Shown here: positions 9,971-20,891 of the stretch, piece by piece
How the letters are laid out: each line of letters starts with the position of its first letter
Position numbering within the stretch: the stretch's first letter is position 1
Assembly (NCBI GenBank): GCA_900074725.1
Contig: LT598456.1
Span: 379,488 to 443,487 of the forward strand
Reading direction: 5' to 3'
Source: Lachancea dasiensis
Lineage: Eukaryota > Ascomycota > Saccharomycetes > Saccharomycetales > Saccharomycetaceae
DNA length: 64,000 nt
Position numbers and translations under genes: made by a program
Notes under the pieces: model-generated
Seen by the model: only the letters and a program-made list of their open reading frames with translations
Told to the model about the DNA's origin: nothing
Databases searched by the model: none

Positions 9971-12360
9971 AGCACTTACTTTCGGGATGTCGCGCAAATA
10001 AGGCCACTTTTGTCTGCCTATCAACTGCCCGTCTTGCCTCGCAGGACCTTACTGTTTCACATTAGTACTTTCCGTATTGCGGGCCAGTATCATTAACATT
10101 TACCTTTGAGCACCGCACACGAGCACCAGAGGAAACAATAACACAGTTCTTCTCCAGTGAACAGTAAATCGCAGCAATCAACTAGAACTATTGAAATGTT
10201 TGCTTCACCCTTCTGGAGCTGCAACATTGTTGTAATACCCTAGGAAAATCAGGGAAAAGTGAAGAATTAAGCGGTAACATGTGTCGCAACTTCCGGCTCA
10301 GAGACATTGACTGGCTTTCTGCTTTATTATGATCATGTTTCAAAAGAGGAGTCTATGAAGAATCCGAAAAGCGTTACGAATACTATGAGGAGCTCAGGCT
10401 TAAGTGTCACATTTTGAGTGGGAGTGCACAGAAGTTAGTATGTCCAATTCGTTCTTGCGTGACGCAATCGGTACCGAGTGATTTCGTCCGACTATGATCC
10501 TCTGGGCTCAGATATTGTAGTAAAAACCGCGAGCTGTATTTGATCTGGTCACTTGTAGTCATCCGCCCCATAATCTTGCATTGAGACAAAGCCTTATTTC
10601 CAGAGTTGGTCATGAAAACAGCTATACTAGTACACCAACAATGACAAACGCATTCCAAAACATAAAACAATGCGTAAGTTTTTTGCATAGGGCTGAGGGG
10701 TGCTAAGAGCCCTCTCTTCGTTCGCATGTGTGTCCAAGCCCACGGCTATCGATGTTTATCGTAGTAATCCCTTCTTGAATTAGACTTTAGCTATGGAATT
10801 AGCGCTGAATCTGGTTTAACAATCTACAAAACGTTGCCAGTTTGAAATAATCATAGTAGCCGCTGAAAGTCGTGTAGCTCATACATGAACGGGGAAACAC
10901 AGAGATACGAGCCCCAAAACACTCGTTCCTCGGACACCGTGATAGCCACTAGCATAGAGCTGTTTCTATTCAATGCTCTCTTTTGTGAACTCTAGCAAAG
11001 GCGTGTTTGCATTTTCAATTAACTTAAAGCTGAGTTCATAACTCGTCACTTAGAACTCGACGAAAGAAGAACACTGATCTAGCAAGTCTCACAGAAATAG
11101 CTTGATAGGCTCCGTATGGTGGCTCGGACCAAGGTCAAAAAGCCATTGTGCTAATTTTGTTCGAGCCAAGCTGCATTTCTGGTGCTGCTATTATGCTTGC
11201 GAGAGAAATTTGCCGCTTTGGCCCACTTGACTAGCCATCTGACTGCTATTATTCAATACTTAAGCGGACATGTACTAACTAGTATTTGCGACTGACCTTT
11301 TGGCGCTTATATTGTCAAAACTATACATCTCCACACTCACATGGCTATGGGATTAGACGGTGGGTAATTCAAACGACGCCCCAGGCTGATTGTGTGTAGT
11401 AGCAAAGACCAGGTGAACGGTTGTCTGACGTTTGAAATTCCAGCACCACAATGTCAGCCATCGTGACACCACTACGTCCTGCAGGTGGCCCTCAATTGAC
11501 GATCGGCAACTAAATAGCCTATGCCATCGAAATATCACAAATTGGTCATTCTCCCAGTGATCCCATCCTGTAATTAACTGCCAGTCATCGCCCCAGCCCC
11601 TCACCGCAGGATGGGAAACTCGTCCTCTATCGTGGGAACCATGGTCTTGGCACCGCACCTAGTCACTGCTGCTGCTGATCTTCACGTGCTTTTGCGTCTT
11701 CTAATTTTCCCAGGCATCTTGCTACCGGTTGCTTATGACCACCGTTACCTTTGCCGATTGTATCACAAATTGTCTCAAGAGATCTCGCAGTTATTAGGTG
11801 TATGCTAGGCACCCTCTAGGTGGCTGATAAAAAAACCTACAATATTTTCCATTCTTAAATGAATTTACGAAGATTTCGTCACCGGTCCCGATTATCCTAA
11901 ACTGCCCGACCCGCACAACGCTCCTACATTATCCACACATGAAATTTCTTACAGAATCAAGCCAGCTGGCCCTGATTTGCCGTTGCTAAGCTAGGTGATT
12001 ACACAATCATATGCAAGAGAACAGCCTCCTCGCTTCTGATGCCCCGATAAAGGCATCAACGCTCTTCACATGCAACGCCCATAGCGAATCAACCAATTCA
12101 AAGGTGGCATGTGTACTGAAGGTACGTTCGTGAAGCAAAGCTTACTATCGTTGGGTGGAAAATGGTTGTTTGTTAGGATTATAACAGCAGAAAAAAAATT
12201 TAATTAGGCAACTGGCACCCTACAGTTAGGAAAGTGGTAGACAGTGTAAAAGGGCAGGGCCTGTCATTCAGCAACAAGACCTAAAACAACAAGGATTCAA
12301 AGTCTTAGAGTTGGTGTGACAGTACAGAAGAGCATAGGCCACTCTGTTATTATATCAAAC
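9971..12360. other. Long SFL1 upstream region, no gene seen
   Basis: This 2.39-kb stretch between divergently transcribed RUP1 and SFL1 has no frame that I can support. The short ORFs at 10407-10727 (minus) and 11611-11808 (plus) show no family resemblance. The proximal part contains a run of eight or more A at about 12191. The length is large for this gene-dense window, which suggests a long regulatory region for SFL1, a regulator of flocculation genes, or an unrecognised non-coding RNA. Confidence 0.5.
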
Positions 12361-14847
12361 ATGGGTCCTGGAGAAGGAGCATCGGATTCGGCATCGCATG
12401 AGCAGCAAGAACAGGGACGATTATCAGGGAGCTCTGGATCGAGCGTCGACAAAGACGAGGGAAAGGAAACGGAAATGGACAAAAACAGAGGAAATAAGAA
12501 GGGTGACGACAAATGCGGGGGAAAAGACATCAATAAAGATCCTGGAGTTGCTAGACGGGCCAGTGCAGCTTCGTCCACAAGTGCTTCAAGCAGCAGTACC
12601 AATTCGGCATTTACACACAAACTATACAGCATGCTAGAGGACAAAGAAATGGACGAATTGATATGGTGGTCACCGTCCGAGACGTCGTTTTTCATTTGTC
12701 CATCAGAGCGATTTAGCAAAGCACTAGCCTCGTACTTCAAGCACACAAACATGGCTAGCTTTGTCCGCCAACTTAACATGTACGGATTCCACAAAGTCAA
12801 TGACCATCAAAGAGCAACACAACAAGCTCAGGCCAAGCATGAGCCATCACCCGGTATCGAAAATGGTCAGAGTTCTGATCAGCTTCCGGCTGCTGGCCCT
12901 GATGAGGTGCCTCATAGCAGCGAAAATAGAGGGGCCAGCAATTTGTGGGAATTCAAGCACAGTGCCAATGCTTTCCGTAGAGGAGATTTGGAGAGTTTGA
13001 AGCATATAAAGCGCAGATCTTCCCGTAATCACTCAATCCTGCGAAAGGAATCCACTGGAACGATACCGACCCCATTTGATTATTCGCCAATCCCAACGGA
13101 CCACTGGGTGGATCCACAATCTGATCCGCGCCGATCCAGTTCTGCTGAGCTAGGACATGCATATCATCAACTTCCCAAAGCACAAACTTCAACGCCATTT
13201 GCACCAGGTCTTCCTGGCGTTAGCCACGCCGCTATTGAATACTTTGCTTCAAATCAAGAGCAGCAGCAGCAGCTACAGCCCCCTGGTAAGATATTTCATC
13301 CGCAATTTCAACCTCAAAACCAACCACATGTTCAAAATCAACAGCAGCAGCGGCTGCAACAACCCCAGTTTCCTGTTTCATCTCAACCTTACGCACACCC
13401 ACAATCACAAGCCCAACTCCTTGCTCAGAATCTAGCACCAGTTGGTGCCAAGGTGAACGATATGGCTCAACCATTCAGTGGACCATTATTAGGTCGGCCG
13501 GAAAGTGTGTCAATACCAAATCAATTTGAAGCGGCAATTGATGATCTTCGGCACACCAATATGGATTTAGTAAGGCTGCTTGATCTCGTTCATAATCTCG
13601 TCACCATGTCTCAGACACCAACTAAGATTAATGAGGACGCATCTTCCCTATATGGGGCAACTGCAGGAAATGAGCAGTCGTCGTCCCCTCGCAATGCAAT
13701 ATCACAACAACAAAGTATGGAACAGTTGATGGCTGAGATTTCAAGACTTAAATCAGCCACCATGCAAAGATTACAAAGGTCTGGATCTTTTCAGCTTCCT
13801 CCGGGCGCGGTGCAACAACAATCAAAATCATTCCCAGGCTTTGTCGAGCATTCTGTCATGAGTCCTCATCTTCCTACCTACTCAAGTCGAGCTGGTAATT
13901 TGTCAAGTCGAAATTCAGCCTCCTCGCCAGCATTGTCCCAGTTAGCAAATGCCCAGAATGCTCAGGCTCCCTCACAACAACCGACATATTACCCCACTCC
14001 TGGTGCTGCTACTGTGCACTCCACCCCAGGCGCTTTGACAAGTGAGTACCCAGGATTAGCTAAGCCAAACAGTGTACCGGCTCCTTACCTGATGCTAAAT
14101 TCCTTTGAAAAAAAAGGGTCAACTTCATCCAATAAAAACAGGCATATGAGCGTTTTAATGGATCCGCTAGCCCCAGCTCCGGGCCTCGTTGCTGTCGGTG
14201 CGTCCGCCAGCGCATCTCCCAACCCTATACAGCAACAGCAAAAGAAAGGCCAACAATCGGTATACTTAAGCCATTCAATGGCATCACCTCAGCCCATTAT
14301 TTCCAAGAATCCTTCCAGGAGTGACGTGAAGTATCTACCGACATCGAATCCGGAATTCAATATAGAAAGCAAGCAATCCGAACGCAGGCCATTGTCTCCA
14401 TCTGTTAGTGAGGCACCGGCTAATCCTATTCCAGTTAAGGGCAGCGTTCGGGCGCCATCAGAGACTGTCGTTAACGCGATTACATATAGACCACACTTTC
14501 CATATGGCACGGTGCCAGGAAACATCCATCCTTCACCCCCATTAGCCCAACATTTGCATGCTTCTCAAGCTAACTCATCCAGTGGGGTCACCCATCTTCC
14601 CAAAACTCCTCACCAAAAACTTCAACGCCCGTTCTCTATACAAAGGGAACCGTCACCGTTAAACCGGCAAGTTGAAGAGAGTCTTGAGGACGATGAAGCA
14701 GAAAAGTCAGCTCTACCGCATTCGTCTAGAGAAAGCACAGAGTTAGGTACTACACGGCAAGATGGTGCTAATGCCAGCTCATCGAGGTTGCACACATTGC
14801 TCAATTACGATTCCACCGAGCAGTCCAAAAAAAAAATGAAACTCTAA
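12361..14847 (+). CDS. SFL1: HSF-type transcriptional repressor Sfl1
   Basis: The ATG at 12361 gives 828 aa; the 15 codons upstream begin with GTG. A heat-shock-factor DNA-binding fold starts near residue 82 ([14 protein letters not shown]) and runs through [13 protein letters not shown] (134-146). It resumes after an insert of about 50 residues at [15 protein letters not shown] (about 199-213). This split HSF domain is characteristic of Sfl1 rather than Hsf1. The rest is low-complexity Gln/Ser/Pro, with CAG-rich runs at 13258-13272 and 13339-13352. Family role: Sfl1 represses flocculation and filamentation genes such as FLO11, recruits Ssn6-Tup1, and is controlled by PKA. Position matches YOR140W. 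The gene ends 89 bp from the end of ARP8. Confidence 0.93.
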   Translation: MGPGEGASDSASHEQQEQGRLSGSSGSSVDKDEGKETEMDKNRGNKKGDDKCGGKDINKDPGVARRASAASSTSASSSSTNSAFTHKLYSMLEDKEMDELIWWSPSETSFFICPSERFSKALASYFKHTNMASFVRQLNMYGFHKVNDHQRATQQAQAKHEPSPGIENGQSSDQLPAAGPDEVPHSSENRGASNLWEFKHSANAFRRGDLESLKHIKRRSSRNHSILRKESTGTIPTPFDYSPIPTDHWVDPQSDPRRSSSAELGHAYHQLPKAQTSTPFAPGLPGVSHAAIEYFASNQEQQQQLQPPGKIFHPQFQPQNQPHVQNQQQQRLQQPQFPVSSQPYAHPQSQAQLLAQNLAPVGAKVNDMAQPFSGPLLGRPESVSIPNQFEAAIDDLRHTNMDLVRLLDLVHNLVTMSQTPTKINEDASSLYGATAGNEQSSSPRNAISQQQSMEQLMAEISRLKSATMQRLQRSGSFQLPPGAVQQQSKSFPGFVEHSVMSPHLPTYSSRAGNLSSRNSASSPALSQLANAQNAQAPSQQPTYYPTPGAATVHSTPGALTSEYPGLAKPNSVPAPYLMLNSFEKKGSTSSNKNRHMSVLMDPLAPAPGLVAVGASASASPNPIQQQQKKGQQSVYLSHSMASPQPIISKNPSRSDVKYLPTSNPEFNIESKQSERRPLSPSVSEAPANPIPVKGSVRAPSETVVNAITYRPHFPYGTVPGNIHPSPPLAQHLHASQANSSSGVTHLPKTPHQKLQRPFSIQREPSPLNRQVEESLEDDEAEKSALPHSSRESTELGTTRQDGANASSSRLHTLLNYDSTEQSKKKMKL

Positions 14848-14935
14848 AAACTTAAATTTAGGAACGCTAATCATGTACTATCCCCAGCTGCCTTCGAATA
14901 TCGCTGTTTACCACCTATATATATATCGATATCAA

Positions 14936-17305
14936 CTAGTAATCGAAGATGCACTTGTATTGTAGAATGCGGCTGCCTAAAACGTCCCAATCGCCACTGG
15001 TAACGTAGAGCTCCTCGATTAACTTCAGGCGAGCAAAGACACTTCCTCCTTTCCAAGTTAGAAGGGCGGGATCCATTTCTCGAGGTGCAGGGAGAACATT
15101 TATCGGGAAAACGCTTTCATTCCCACCGAGAGCATCCACATCTTCCCAATAGGTTTGTAGTTCCATCTTGACTGTCTTGGCCAGTTTCTTTTTTTGAGTA
15201 GTCAGTTCTTCTTGGTCCTTAATATCTCCAAGCTTATTCACTTGCTCGAACTCTTTGACTTGCTTTGTGACTTTGTCGAAGAAGGTAGGTAATGTGGTTA
15301 CGCTGAGCAGGCGTGGCCTCCAGATGTTGATCCTATCAGTTAATATGAAATCTAAGCTCGGGAACTTGGAGCTGCCTCCTACGACTAATATATTAGAGTA
15401 GAAGTTGGTTGCTTTCGAGAAACTATTGTCCAGGGTAGCACAAGCATTAGTGATACTTTCTATAATGGCTTTATCCAGCGCCGTGAAATTCGAATCTGAA
15501 TTAGCAACGTTCGCCGCTGTATACTCCTCGATTTCAGAAGGGAGATTTAGGAGTTTTTGCAGCACATCTAAATCCTTGGCCAAATCGCAGTACGTCGTTT
15601 CTTTCTGGCACGAAAGTTGACTGATGGACTTTATGTTATTTTCTTTTTGAGTGAAAAGGTCTTTGGAGCGAGGCAATTGATTTGAAACGTACTCGTTATT
15701 GTTAGTTTTAAAGGCCTTTAGTTCCGGGAAAATTTGGGGGAAGAATAACCCCATGGGAGCCGTCATAACTTCGTCAAACACTTTAAACTCGAATTTCTCG
15801 GCACCAGGCTTTCCTGGTATCCTTTTAATGAAATTGTACAGCTGGATGGTAACATCTGCATCTTGAAAAGTGGCATATTTTTGTTTCAAGTTTTCAATTA
15901 ATAAGAAGTCGTGTGGACTTTCTAGGTCGAGACCATCATATGGAAATTTGGACTCAAGTAAAAACTTGGCAAATAAACGAGTGACATCATCACCGCCATA
16001 ATCAAGAGATATTACGCTGTTGTCTACCACGAGCCCTTCGTCCACACAAGCAACTTTAGTGGTAGTAGCTCCAATGTCAACAACACAGGTTGAGTCACCA
16101 ATTCCAGCGCCATAACAAGACGCCAAAGACTCTTGTATGAGAGCAACGGCCTGAAATTTGAGGTCGACCAATAGAAGTCTAATGAAAGATTCAACGTAAG
16201 CTTTATCATACAAGTCCGGCACGACTACCACAACCTTATAGTTGGGTATCTGGGCTGTCTTGATGCTTAACTTGGGGTGTAGAAGCGCGAACTTTAAAAG
16301 CTCGCTGACGTCTGATAGCAATTCTTCTATAGAACGATAATCCGGGGACTCAACGTTGAACCGCCCCTTCCAAAATGGATATCTCACAGTGAACTGAGAC
16401 GGTAGGCAGTGAGTGGCCTCCTCGCCATAAAATGTCTTGGCTGGTTCCTGTATCCAATCCACTCGATGGAGGTCATTATGCTCAGGTATTTTCTCTGGTT
16501 GGACACGCGAGTTAAAGTTCACAACCGCTTCGTGAGAATTGGGCATAATTTTCCGCTTATAATACCGCATCCGCTCTTTGAAATCGTGCTGTATATATTC
16601 CTTGGTTTCGGCATAAGACTCGTGGTCGGCCACGAAATCATTTGGGATTTTCGAAGAGCCATTAGAGGCCTGCTTACTTTTTGTTCTTGGTATGGCAACA
16701 CAGCTGGGGATGGATTGAGGTAAAACGTCTGTGGCAAATCCGATCTTGAGAGACCTACTACCTGGGTGAATGACTATGGTATTTGTCTCGCTCTCTTCAT
16801 CCGCACTGTCCTGATCGTCATCTTCTGCGGCTATGTCAGGGTTATTCTGGGACGACGTTGCGTTCCGGAGAGATTTCCTCTCGCGCATGGCGAAGATCTG
16901 GTCATCGCGCTTTAGATAGTCCGAGGAGTAGTTCTTTTGGTTTATCAAGGACAGTGCTCGAAACAGCCCGTTTTGGTGTATTATGGAGTTGTCCCTACGC
17001 TCGATACCAACGGTTTTCATTTTCTGAGCGTATTGCTCGGCCGCTTTGAGACGGCCCAAACGACGTTTTTCCAGCAGATGCATGGGCACTTTGGTCATCT
17101 GCTGCTTGCCCTGAGGGTGGTGCTCTGGTTTCTTCACTTTTGACGCTGATGATGGTGCCGTGCTATTTCCGGCGCTCGGTGCTGGTGTCATTGACAATGG
17201 TGTTGGATCCGCGGTGGAGAAGTCGCCCTCTTGATCAAGTTCTTCCTCGTCCACACCGCCCATGGGCACATCGTCAGATTTAGGATCTTTGGAGGGGCTA
17301 GTCAT
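14936..17305 (-). CDS. ARP8: Actin-related protein Arp8, INO80 complex subunit
   Basis: This 789-aa protein (S. cerevisiae 881 aa) is a nuclear actin-related protein. Arp8 forms a module with actin and Arp4 on the Ino80 HSA region and helps bind nucleosomes and linker DNA. An Asp/Ser-rich N-terminal tail is followed by the first actin-fold strand (IVIHPGSRSLKIGFA, near residue 175). The central phosphate-binding equivalent is CVVDIGATTTKVACVDEG, and the C-terminal ILVVGGSSKFPSLD is clear. The ATG at 17305 precedes the tail. It is the last gene of the chr XV-like block; in S. cerevisiae LSC1 follows, but not here. Confidence 0.95.
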   Translation of the reverse strand: MTSPSKDPKSDDVPMGGVDEEELDQEGDFSTADPTPLSMTPAPSAGNSTAPSSASKVKKPEHHPQGKQQMTKVPMHLLEKRRLGRLKAAEQYAQKMKTVGIERRDNSIIHQNGLFRALSLINQKNYSSDYLKRDDQIFAMRERKSLRNATSSQNNPDIAAEDDDQDSADEESETNTIVIHPGSRSLKIGFATDVLPQSIPSCVAIPRTKSKQASNGSSKIPNDFVADHESYAETKEYIQHDFKERMRYYKRKIMPNSHEAVVNFNSRVQPEKIPEHNDLHRVDWIQEPAKTFYGEEATHCLPSQFTVRYPFWKGRFNVESPDYRSIEELLSDVSELLKFALLHPKLSIKTAQIPNYKVVVVVPDLYDKAYVESFIRLLLVDLKFQAVALIQESLASCYGAGIGDSTCVVDIGATTTKVACVDEGLVVDNSVISLDYGGDDVTRLFAKFLLESKFPYDGLDLESPHDFLLIENLKQKYATFQDADVTIQLYNFIKRIPGKPGAEKFEFKVFDEVMTAPMGLFFPQIFPELKAFKTNNNEYVSNQLPRSKDLFTQKENNIKSISQLSCQKETTYCDLAKDLDVLQKLLNLPSEIEEYTAANVANSDSNFTALDKAIIESITNACATLDNSFSKATNFYSNILVVGGSSKFPSLDFILTDRINIWRPRLLSVTTLPTFFDKVTKQVKEFEQVNKLGDIKDQEELTTQKKKLAKTVKMELQTYWEDVDALGGNESVFPINVLPAPREMDPALLTWKGGSVFARLKLIEELYVTSGDWDVLGSRILQYKCIFDY

Positions 17306-17864
17306 GCAGGTTATGAAGGCAATGCAAACTAGCAGGATACTAACCGCAGGTGTTGATGTCCACTGGTAGGTAAAACACTTGAACTCCTATGTGATTTGGC
17401 ATGCGATCCATTCTGTTGCTAGTTAACTGACTATACAGAAATTGAGAGTCCTGTCAGGTCACGTTGATATCACGCCTTCTCCTTCCTCTTTGGGTAATTA
17501 CTATATTAGTACTTAGTTTCCTCATTCGGATGATGTTACCCTTTAGAGACTTTTTGCTCAATTGGGAAATGGCTTCCTTATTCGGAAACTTCTTTCCGGC
17601 TTCCCTTTTAAGACTTTCTTTTCCTATTTCGGAACCTGAGAAGCCCGATATCACCGAGTAGCATTATAAGGGGTTAGTCGGGGGCCATCTTCTAATTAAA
17701 CATCATCATAATCTAATACTACAAACGTCGTACAACAAACCAACAACATAGTGAGTTGCTTGAAACCAAAGCACATCATTCGACCGAACAAAGGCTTCGG
17801 TGCACCATAAGATCGGTGTTATCCCTCTTCAACTTCTCGTGCAATCGTCTGACCTCTTTAAAGC
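17306..17864. other. ARP8-SUE1 intergenic region (synteny break)
   Basis: This 559-bp divergent gap holds the promoters of ARP8 and the Pet20-domain gene. It is also the point where gene order passes from a chr XV-like block to a chr VII/XVI-like block. No repeat, tRNA or element relic that could have caused the join is visible. Confidence 0.6.
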
Positions 17865-18539
17865 ATGGCACAGAACCGCCAGTTTTCGTTAGAGGCATCC
17901 AAAATGCTCAAGCGTAAAAGCTCGGAGCTATTCCGAAGTTTACCTAAGGTTCCAACCACACAGTATCTGGAACCCGCAGAGCTGACTCGCGACATCCTGT
18001 ATAGCGGGTACCGACCTGTGATTTATCCAGTGCGAGAAAACCCACTTTTCAAAAAAGCCGGACGGACGTCCCATAATAACCAAAATGATGGGGAGCACAG
18101 ACCGTCAAAAAGTGCAGCGGAGCAGAATGCCATGGCCGGGCCTCATGGTAACGGTGGGATAGGCTCGGGAGGTGTGAATGGCACCTGGCGCTACAACCCA
18201 CGGATCCCGTCCAAACTGTTGCCGTTCAATCTGTGGTCGAGCACCAGTATGGCTATGGAGTACCACTCAGAGTGGATCGGGGTGCCCCGCGTGGTGGTGA
18301 ATAAGTTGCGGCCGTTTGAGGTGCCGCTGGCGCCCGCGGTGCCAGAGCTTTCAAGGAACAGGACCAAATCCGTAGATACTACAGCCCAGGTCGGTTCTGC
18401 CACGCCGGCGTTACAGTCTCGAGCAACAACACCCTTGCGTAGGAAGCCCAAGTCCTCCGAACGGAACACCGCCGACAAGAAGCTCTCGAAACAGGTGGAT
18501 CAGTTTATCAGCTACTTGCGGGAAAAAGATAGAGGATAA
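17865..18539 (+). CDS. SUE1: Mitochondrial Pet20-domain protein, Sue1/Pet20 ortholog
   Basis: This 224-aa protein has the Pet20-family core LPKVPTTQYLEP...ILYSGYRP...YPVRENPLF at about residues 27-62. Pet20 and Sue1 are a duplicated pair in S. cerevisiae. Sue1 is needed for degradation of unstable cytochrome c, and Pet20 supports respiratory growth under stress; both are mitochondrial. Here it sits in the NCE102 neighbourhood, as SUE1 (YPR151C) does, which favours that name. The N-terminus (Arg, Ser, Lys-rich) could serve as a targeting sequence. The middle is Gly/Asn-rich and low complexity. The family call rests on the core motif and synteny, not an alignment. Confidence 0.72.
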   Translation: MAQNRQFSLEASKMLKRKSSELFRSLPKVPTTQYLEPAELTRDILYSGYRPVIYPVRENPLFKKAGRTSHNNQNDGEHRPSKSAAEQNAMAGPHGNGGIGSGGVNGTWRYNPRIPSKLLPFNLWSSTSMAMEYHSEWIGVPRVVVNKLRPFEVPLAPAVPELSRNRTKSVDTTAQVGSATPALQSRATTPLRRKPKSSERNTADKKLSKQVDQFISYLREKDRG

Positions 18540-18653
18540 GCAGCTGAGCTCCACACGCACAATCACACACATACACAGAATACTTAATATATATATAGCG
18601 GGTCTGTATACGGGGAATTGGATTTACACTAAGAGATGTGAGCCGAGCGGGCC

Positions 18654-19070
18654 TCACAGTTTGAACCATCTCTTCCTGGATGGAACCGCGGTAGCCACAC
18701 ATTCCAGCTCCACTTTCAACTTATCGTTGGGGAAGCTGACCACAATGCACGAACGGGCTGGAGCATGAGGAACAAATTCTTGGTATACTTTATTGACCAC
18801 TGGGGCGTACGACTTGTCAGCCACGAACAATAGTACTTTCACCACCTGTCCCAGCGAAGAGCCACTAGCCTTTAAGACGTTATTGAGGTTTTCAAGAGCG
18901 TTTCTAGTTTGTTGTTCCAGGCTATCTGGGAGCTCCTGAGTAACAGGGTCGGTCCCCACACAACCTGATGTGAAAACCATGTTCTCGGAGTCCGAAGCAA
19001 CAAAAGCAGGCGATAGAATGGCTGAGCCTTTTGCAGGCGCAACGTCTTTCCAATTGACCTTCTTGGCCAT
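18654..19070 (-). CDS. RidA/YjgF/YER057c-family protein (enamine/imine deaminase-like)
   Basis: This 138-aa protein has the RidA fold signature: VFTSGCVGTDPVT in the first half, LENLNNVLKASGSSLGQVVKVLLFV in the middle, and PARSCIVVSF with the conserved arginine near residue 106. RidA proteins hydrolyse reactive enamines/imines formed by PLP enzymes such as threonine dehydratase. The N-terminus is short without an obvious presequence, so a cytosolic location is likelier than mitochondrial. It differs in detail from S. cerevisiae Hmf1 and Mmf1, and no RidA gene sits at the corresponding S. cerevisiae loci, so I give no symbol. It ends 114 bp from the convergent SUE1 gene and starts 71 bp downstream of PEX4's stop. 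Confidence 0.85.
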   Translation of the reverse strand: MAKKVNWKDVAPAKGSAILSPAFVASDSENMVFTSGCVGTDPVTQELPDSLEQQTRNALENLNNVLKASGSSLGQVVKVLLFVADKSYAPVVNKVYQEFVPHAPARSCIVVSFPNDKLKVELECVATAVPSRKRWFKL

Positions 19071-19141
19071 ACTTGCTCACACTGGCTTGAGTGGTGGTGT
19101 TTGACAGTCACTGAGTTGAGCAGGTACGTTTATCAGATATA

Positions 19142-19630
19142 TTAGTTTGACCTTGAGCCATGTGATCCTCCATTAAGATAGTAGCATACCAGCGCATCGT
19201 GAGCTGAATAATCCTTAGCTCGAAGGAGGCAGGCCAGATCAACGTCGAGCGGCGAATCTGGTTCAGGGTTGGCAAGCAGGAGCCAGATCGCCTGCACACA
19301 GTGTAGAAGGTCCCACGCGGGCGACCAGTGCTCTTGCTCTAGTAGCGTTAAGCAGATGCGTCCCGAATCGAAATCTATGTTGCAATGAGGAATTGAGAAG
19401 GGAGCGAATCGGATCTTGGGTGGCTCCAGAGGGTATCTGTCTGTTACTTGAATGCGGAGAGTGAATTTGTAGCCGCTGTAACAAGTATCAGCGGGTCCCA
19501 TGATCTGTGCGTCCCAGTGCGTTAGATTGTCGTCTGAGCACGGACCTAACGATAAAACGTGGGAAAATGACTGGTCGGCTCTCAACGTCTTGGCAACATT
19601 CTTATATTCTTTGGCGAGCCTGGAGGACAT
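19142..19630 (-). CDS. PEX4: Peroxisomal ubiquitin-conjugating enzyme Pex4
   Basis: I place the start at the ATG at 19630 (162 aa), because MSSRLAKEYK aligns with the E2 helix 1 start. The frame remains open upstream to about 19759 with a sequence unlike the family. The E2 core is complete: the HPN motif appears as HCN (residues 82-84), as in S. cerevisiae Pex4, and the catalytic cysteine is Cys93 in GRICLTLL. The Pex4-like tail DSPLDVDLACLLRAKDYSAH is diagnostic. Pex4, anchored by Pex22, mono-ubiquitinates the import receptor Pex5 so that it can be recycled from the peroxisomal membrane. The PEX4-PHB1 divergent pair is conserved with chr VII. Confidence 0.93.
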   Translation of the reverse strand: MSSRLAKEYKNVAKTLRADQSFSHVLSLGPCSDDNLTHWDAQIMGPADTCYSGYKFTLRIQVTDRYPLEPPKIRFAPFSIPHCNIDFDSGRICLTLLEQEHWSPAWDLLHCVQAIWLLLANPEPDSPLDVDLACLLRAKDYSAHDALVCYYLNGGSHGSRSN

Positions 19631-20045
19631 GGTATACCAGGGAAGCGGCTTGGCTCCGGCAGGGAAGGCTCGTCGCGCGAGGCAAGGCTGATTATGTGAC
19701 GAGAAGATCTGAGATGAGACACGCTCGTATATAGCGATCTCTAAGCTCGCGGCGGGCAATAAAGTCGTTACGCGGTCAAGAAGGTATTGAGCGAGAGTGA
19801 TAAGTTAGACAGAAGCTGTAGAGAGATATTATACGAGCCCATTTGGCGGCTGAGTCGGGCCTTTGCCGTTATTTGGCTCCTGACAGAGGACGTCACGTTT
19901 GGTGTATCACTCTACACGTTTGTAGTTCACGATGAATTTAAGACATAATAAAGAGGTCTCCTTGCAATCGCCACCATCATACGTGAAGGTTAGGTATATA
20001 CAGTACAACGCGCCTGAGCTATCCCTAATAGCGCATCCAAATAAA
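19631..20045. other. PEX4-PHB1 divergent promoter region
   Basis: This gap of about 415 bp is shared by the PEX4 and PHB1 promoters. Open frames extend into it from both genes, but the added residues do not resemble either family. I see no RNA gene or repeat. Confidence 0.55.
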
Positions 20046-20891
20046 ATGTCAAGGCTAGCAGATTCGTTGGCCAGAGTTGCCATACCCTTGGGTCTCGCTG
20101 CTTCCGGTTTACAGTATTCCATGTACGATGTTAAAGGTGGCTCCAGAGCTGTGATCTTCGACAGGTTGAGCGGGGTTCAGCAACAAGTAGTGGGCGAGGG
20201 TACTCATTTTCTGATTCCTTGGCTGCAGAAAGCAGTTCTTTACGACGTAAGGACTAAACCCAAGAATATTGCCACAAACACCGGTACCAAGGATCTACAA
20301 ATGGTGTCCCTAACCCTACGTGTCTTGCACAGACCGGATGTTATGAAGCTGCCCACGATTTACCAGAACCTGGGTCTAGATTACGACGAAAGGGTGCTGC
20401 CATCGATCGGGAATGAGGTTCTGAAGGCAATTGTAGCCCAGTTCGATGCCGCAGAGCTCATCACTCAGAGAGAAACGGTTTCGCAACGTATCCGCCAAGA
20501 ATTGTCGCTAAGAGCTAACGAATTCAGCATCAAGCTGGAGGACGTTTCCATCACGCATATGACCTTCGGTCCCGAATTTACCAAGGCTGTGGAGCAGAAA
20601 CAAATCGCTCAGCAGGATGCAGAGAGAGCTAAATTCGTGGTTGAACTGGCCGAACAAGAAAGACAGGCTTCGGTGATCCGCGCAGAGGGAGAAGCAGAGT
20701 CTGCTGACTGCATTTCCAAGGCTTTGGCCAAGGCCGGTGACGGGTTGCTGCTGATCAGAAGGATCGAAGCATCCAAGGAGATCGCCAAAACGCTGGCGAA
20801 CTCCTCTAATGTGACGTATTTGCCAGGTGGCCACGGTTCTGGTGGCGAAGCTCAAAACCCCAACTCACTACTGTTGAACCTGGGACGCTAG
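20046..20891 (+). CDS. PHB1: Prohibitin 1, mitochondrial inner membrane
   Basis: The ATG at 20046 gives 281 aa (S. cerevisiae 287 aa); an open frame upstream adds 38 unrelated residues and is rejected. The N-terminal hydrophobic segment (about residues 8-25) acts as a membrane anchor. It is followed by the SPFH/prohibitin domain (GSRAVIFDRLSGVQ through ITHMTFGPEF) and a C-terminal coiled coil rich in Ala, Glu and Gln. With Phb2 it forms ring assemblies in the inner membrane that hold the m-AAA protease and stabilise new proteins. Order and orientation match YGR132C-YGR133W. Confidence 0.97.
   Translation: MSRLADSLARVAIPLGLAASGLQYSMYDVKGGSRAVIFDRLSGVQQQVVGEGTHFLIPWLQKAVLYDVRTKPKNIATNTGTKDLQMVSLTLRVLHRPDVMKLPTIYQNLGLDYDERVLPSIGNEVLKAIVAQFDAAELITQRETVSQRIRQELSLRANEFSIKLEDVSITHMTFGPEFTKAVEQKQIAQQDAERAKFVVELAEQERQASVIRAEGEAESADCISKALAKAGDGLLLIRRIEASKEIAKTLANSSNVTYLPGGHGSGGEAQNPNSLLLNLGR

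Noticed and set aside
13232-13474. Minus-strand frame rich in Val/Ala inside SFL1
   Set aside because: Shadow of the Gln-rich SFL1 coding region.
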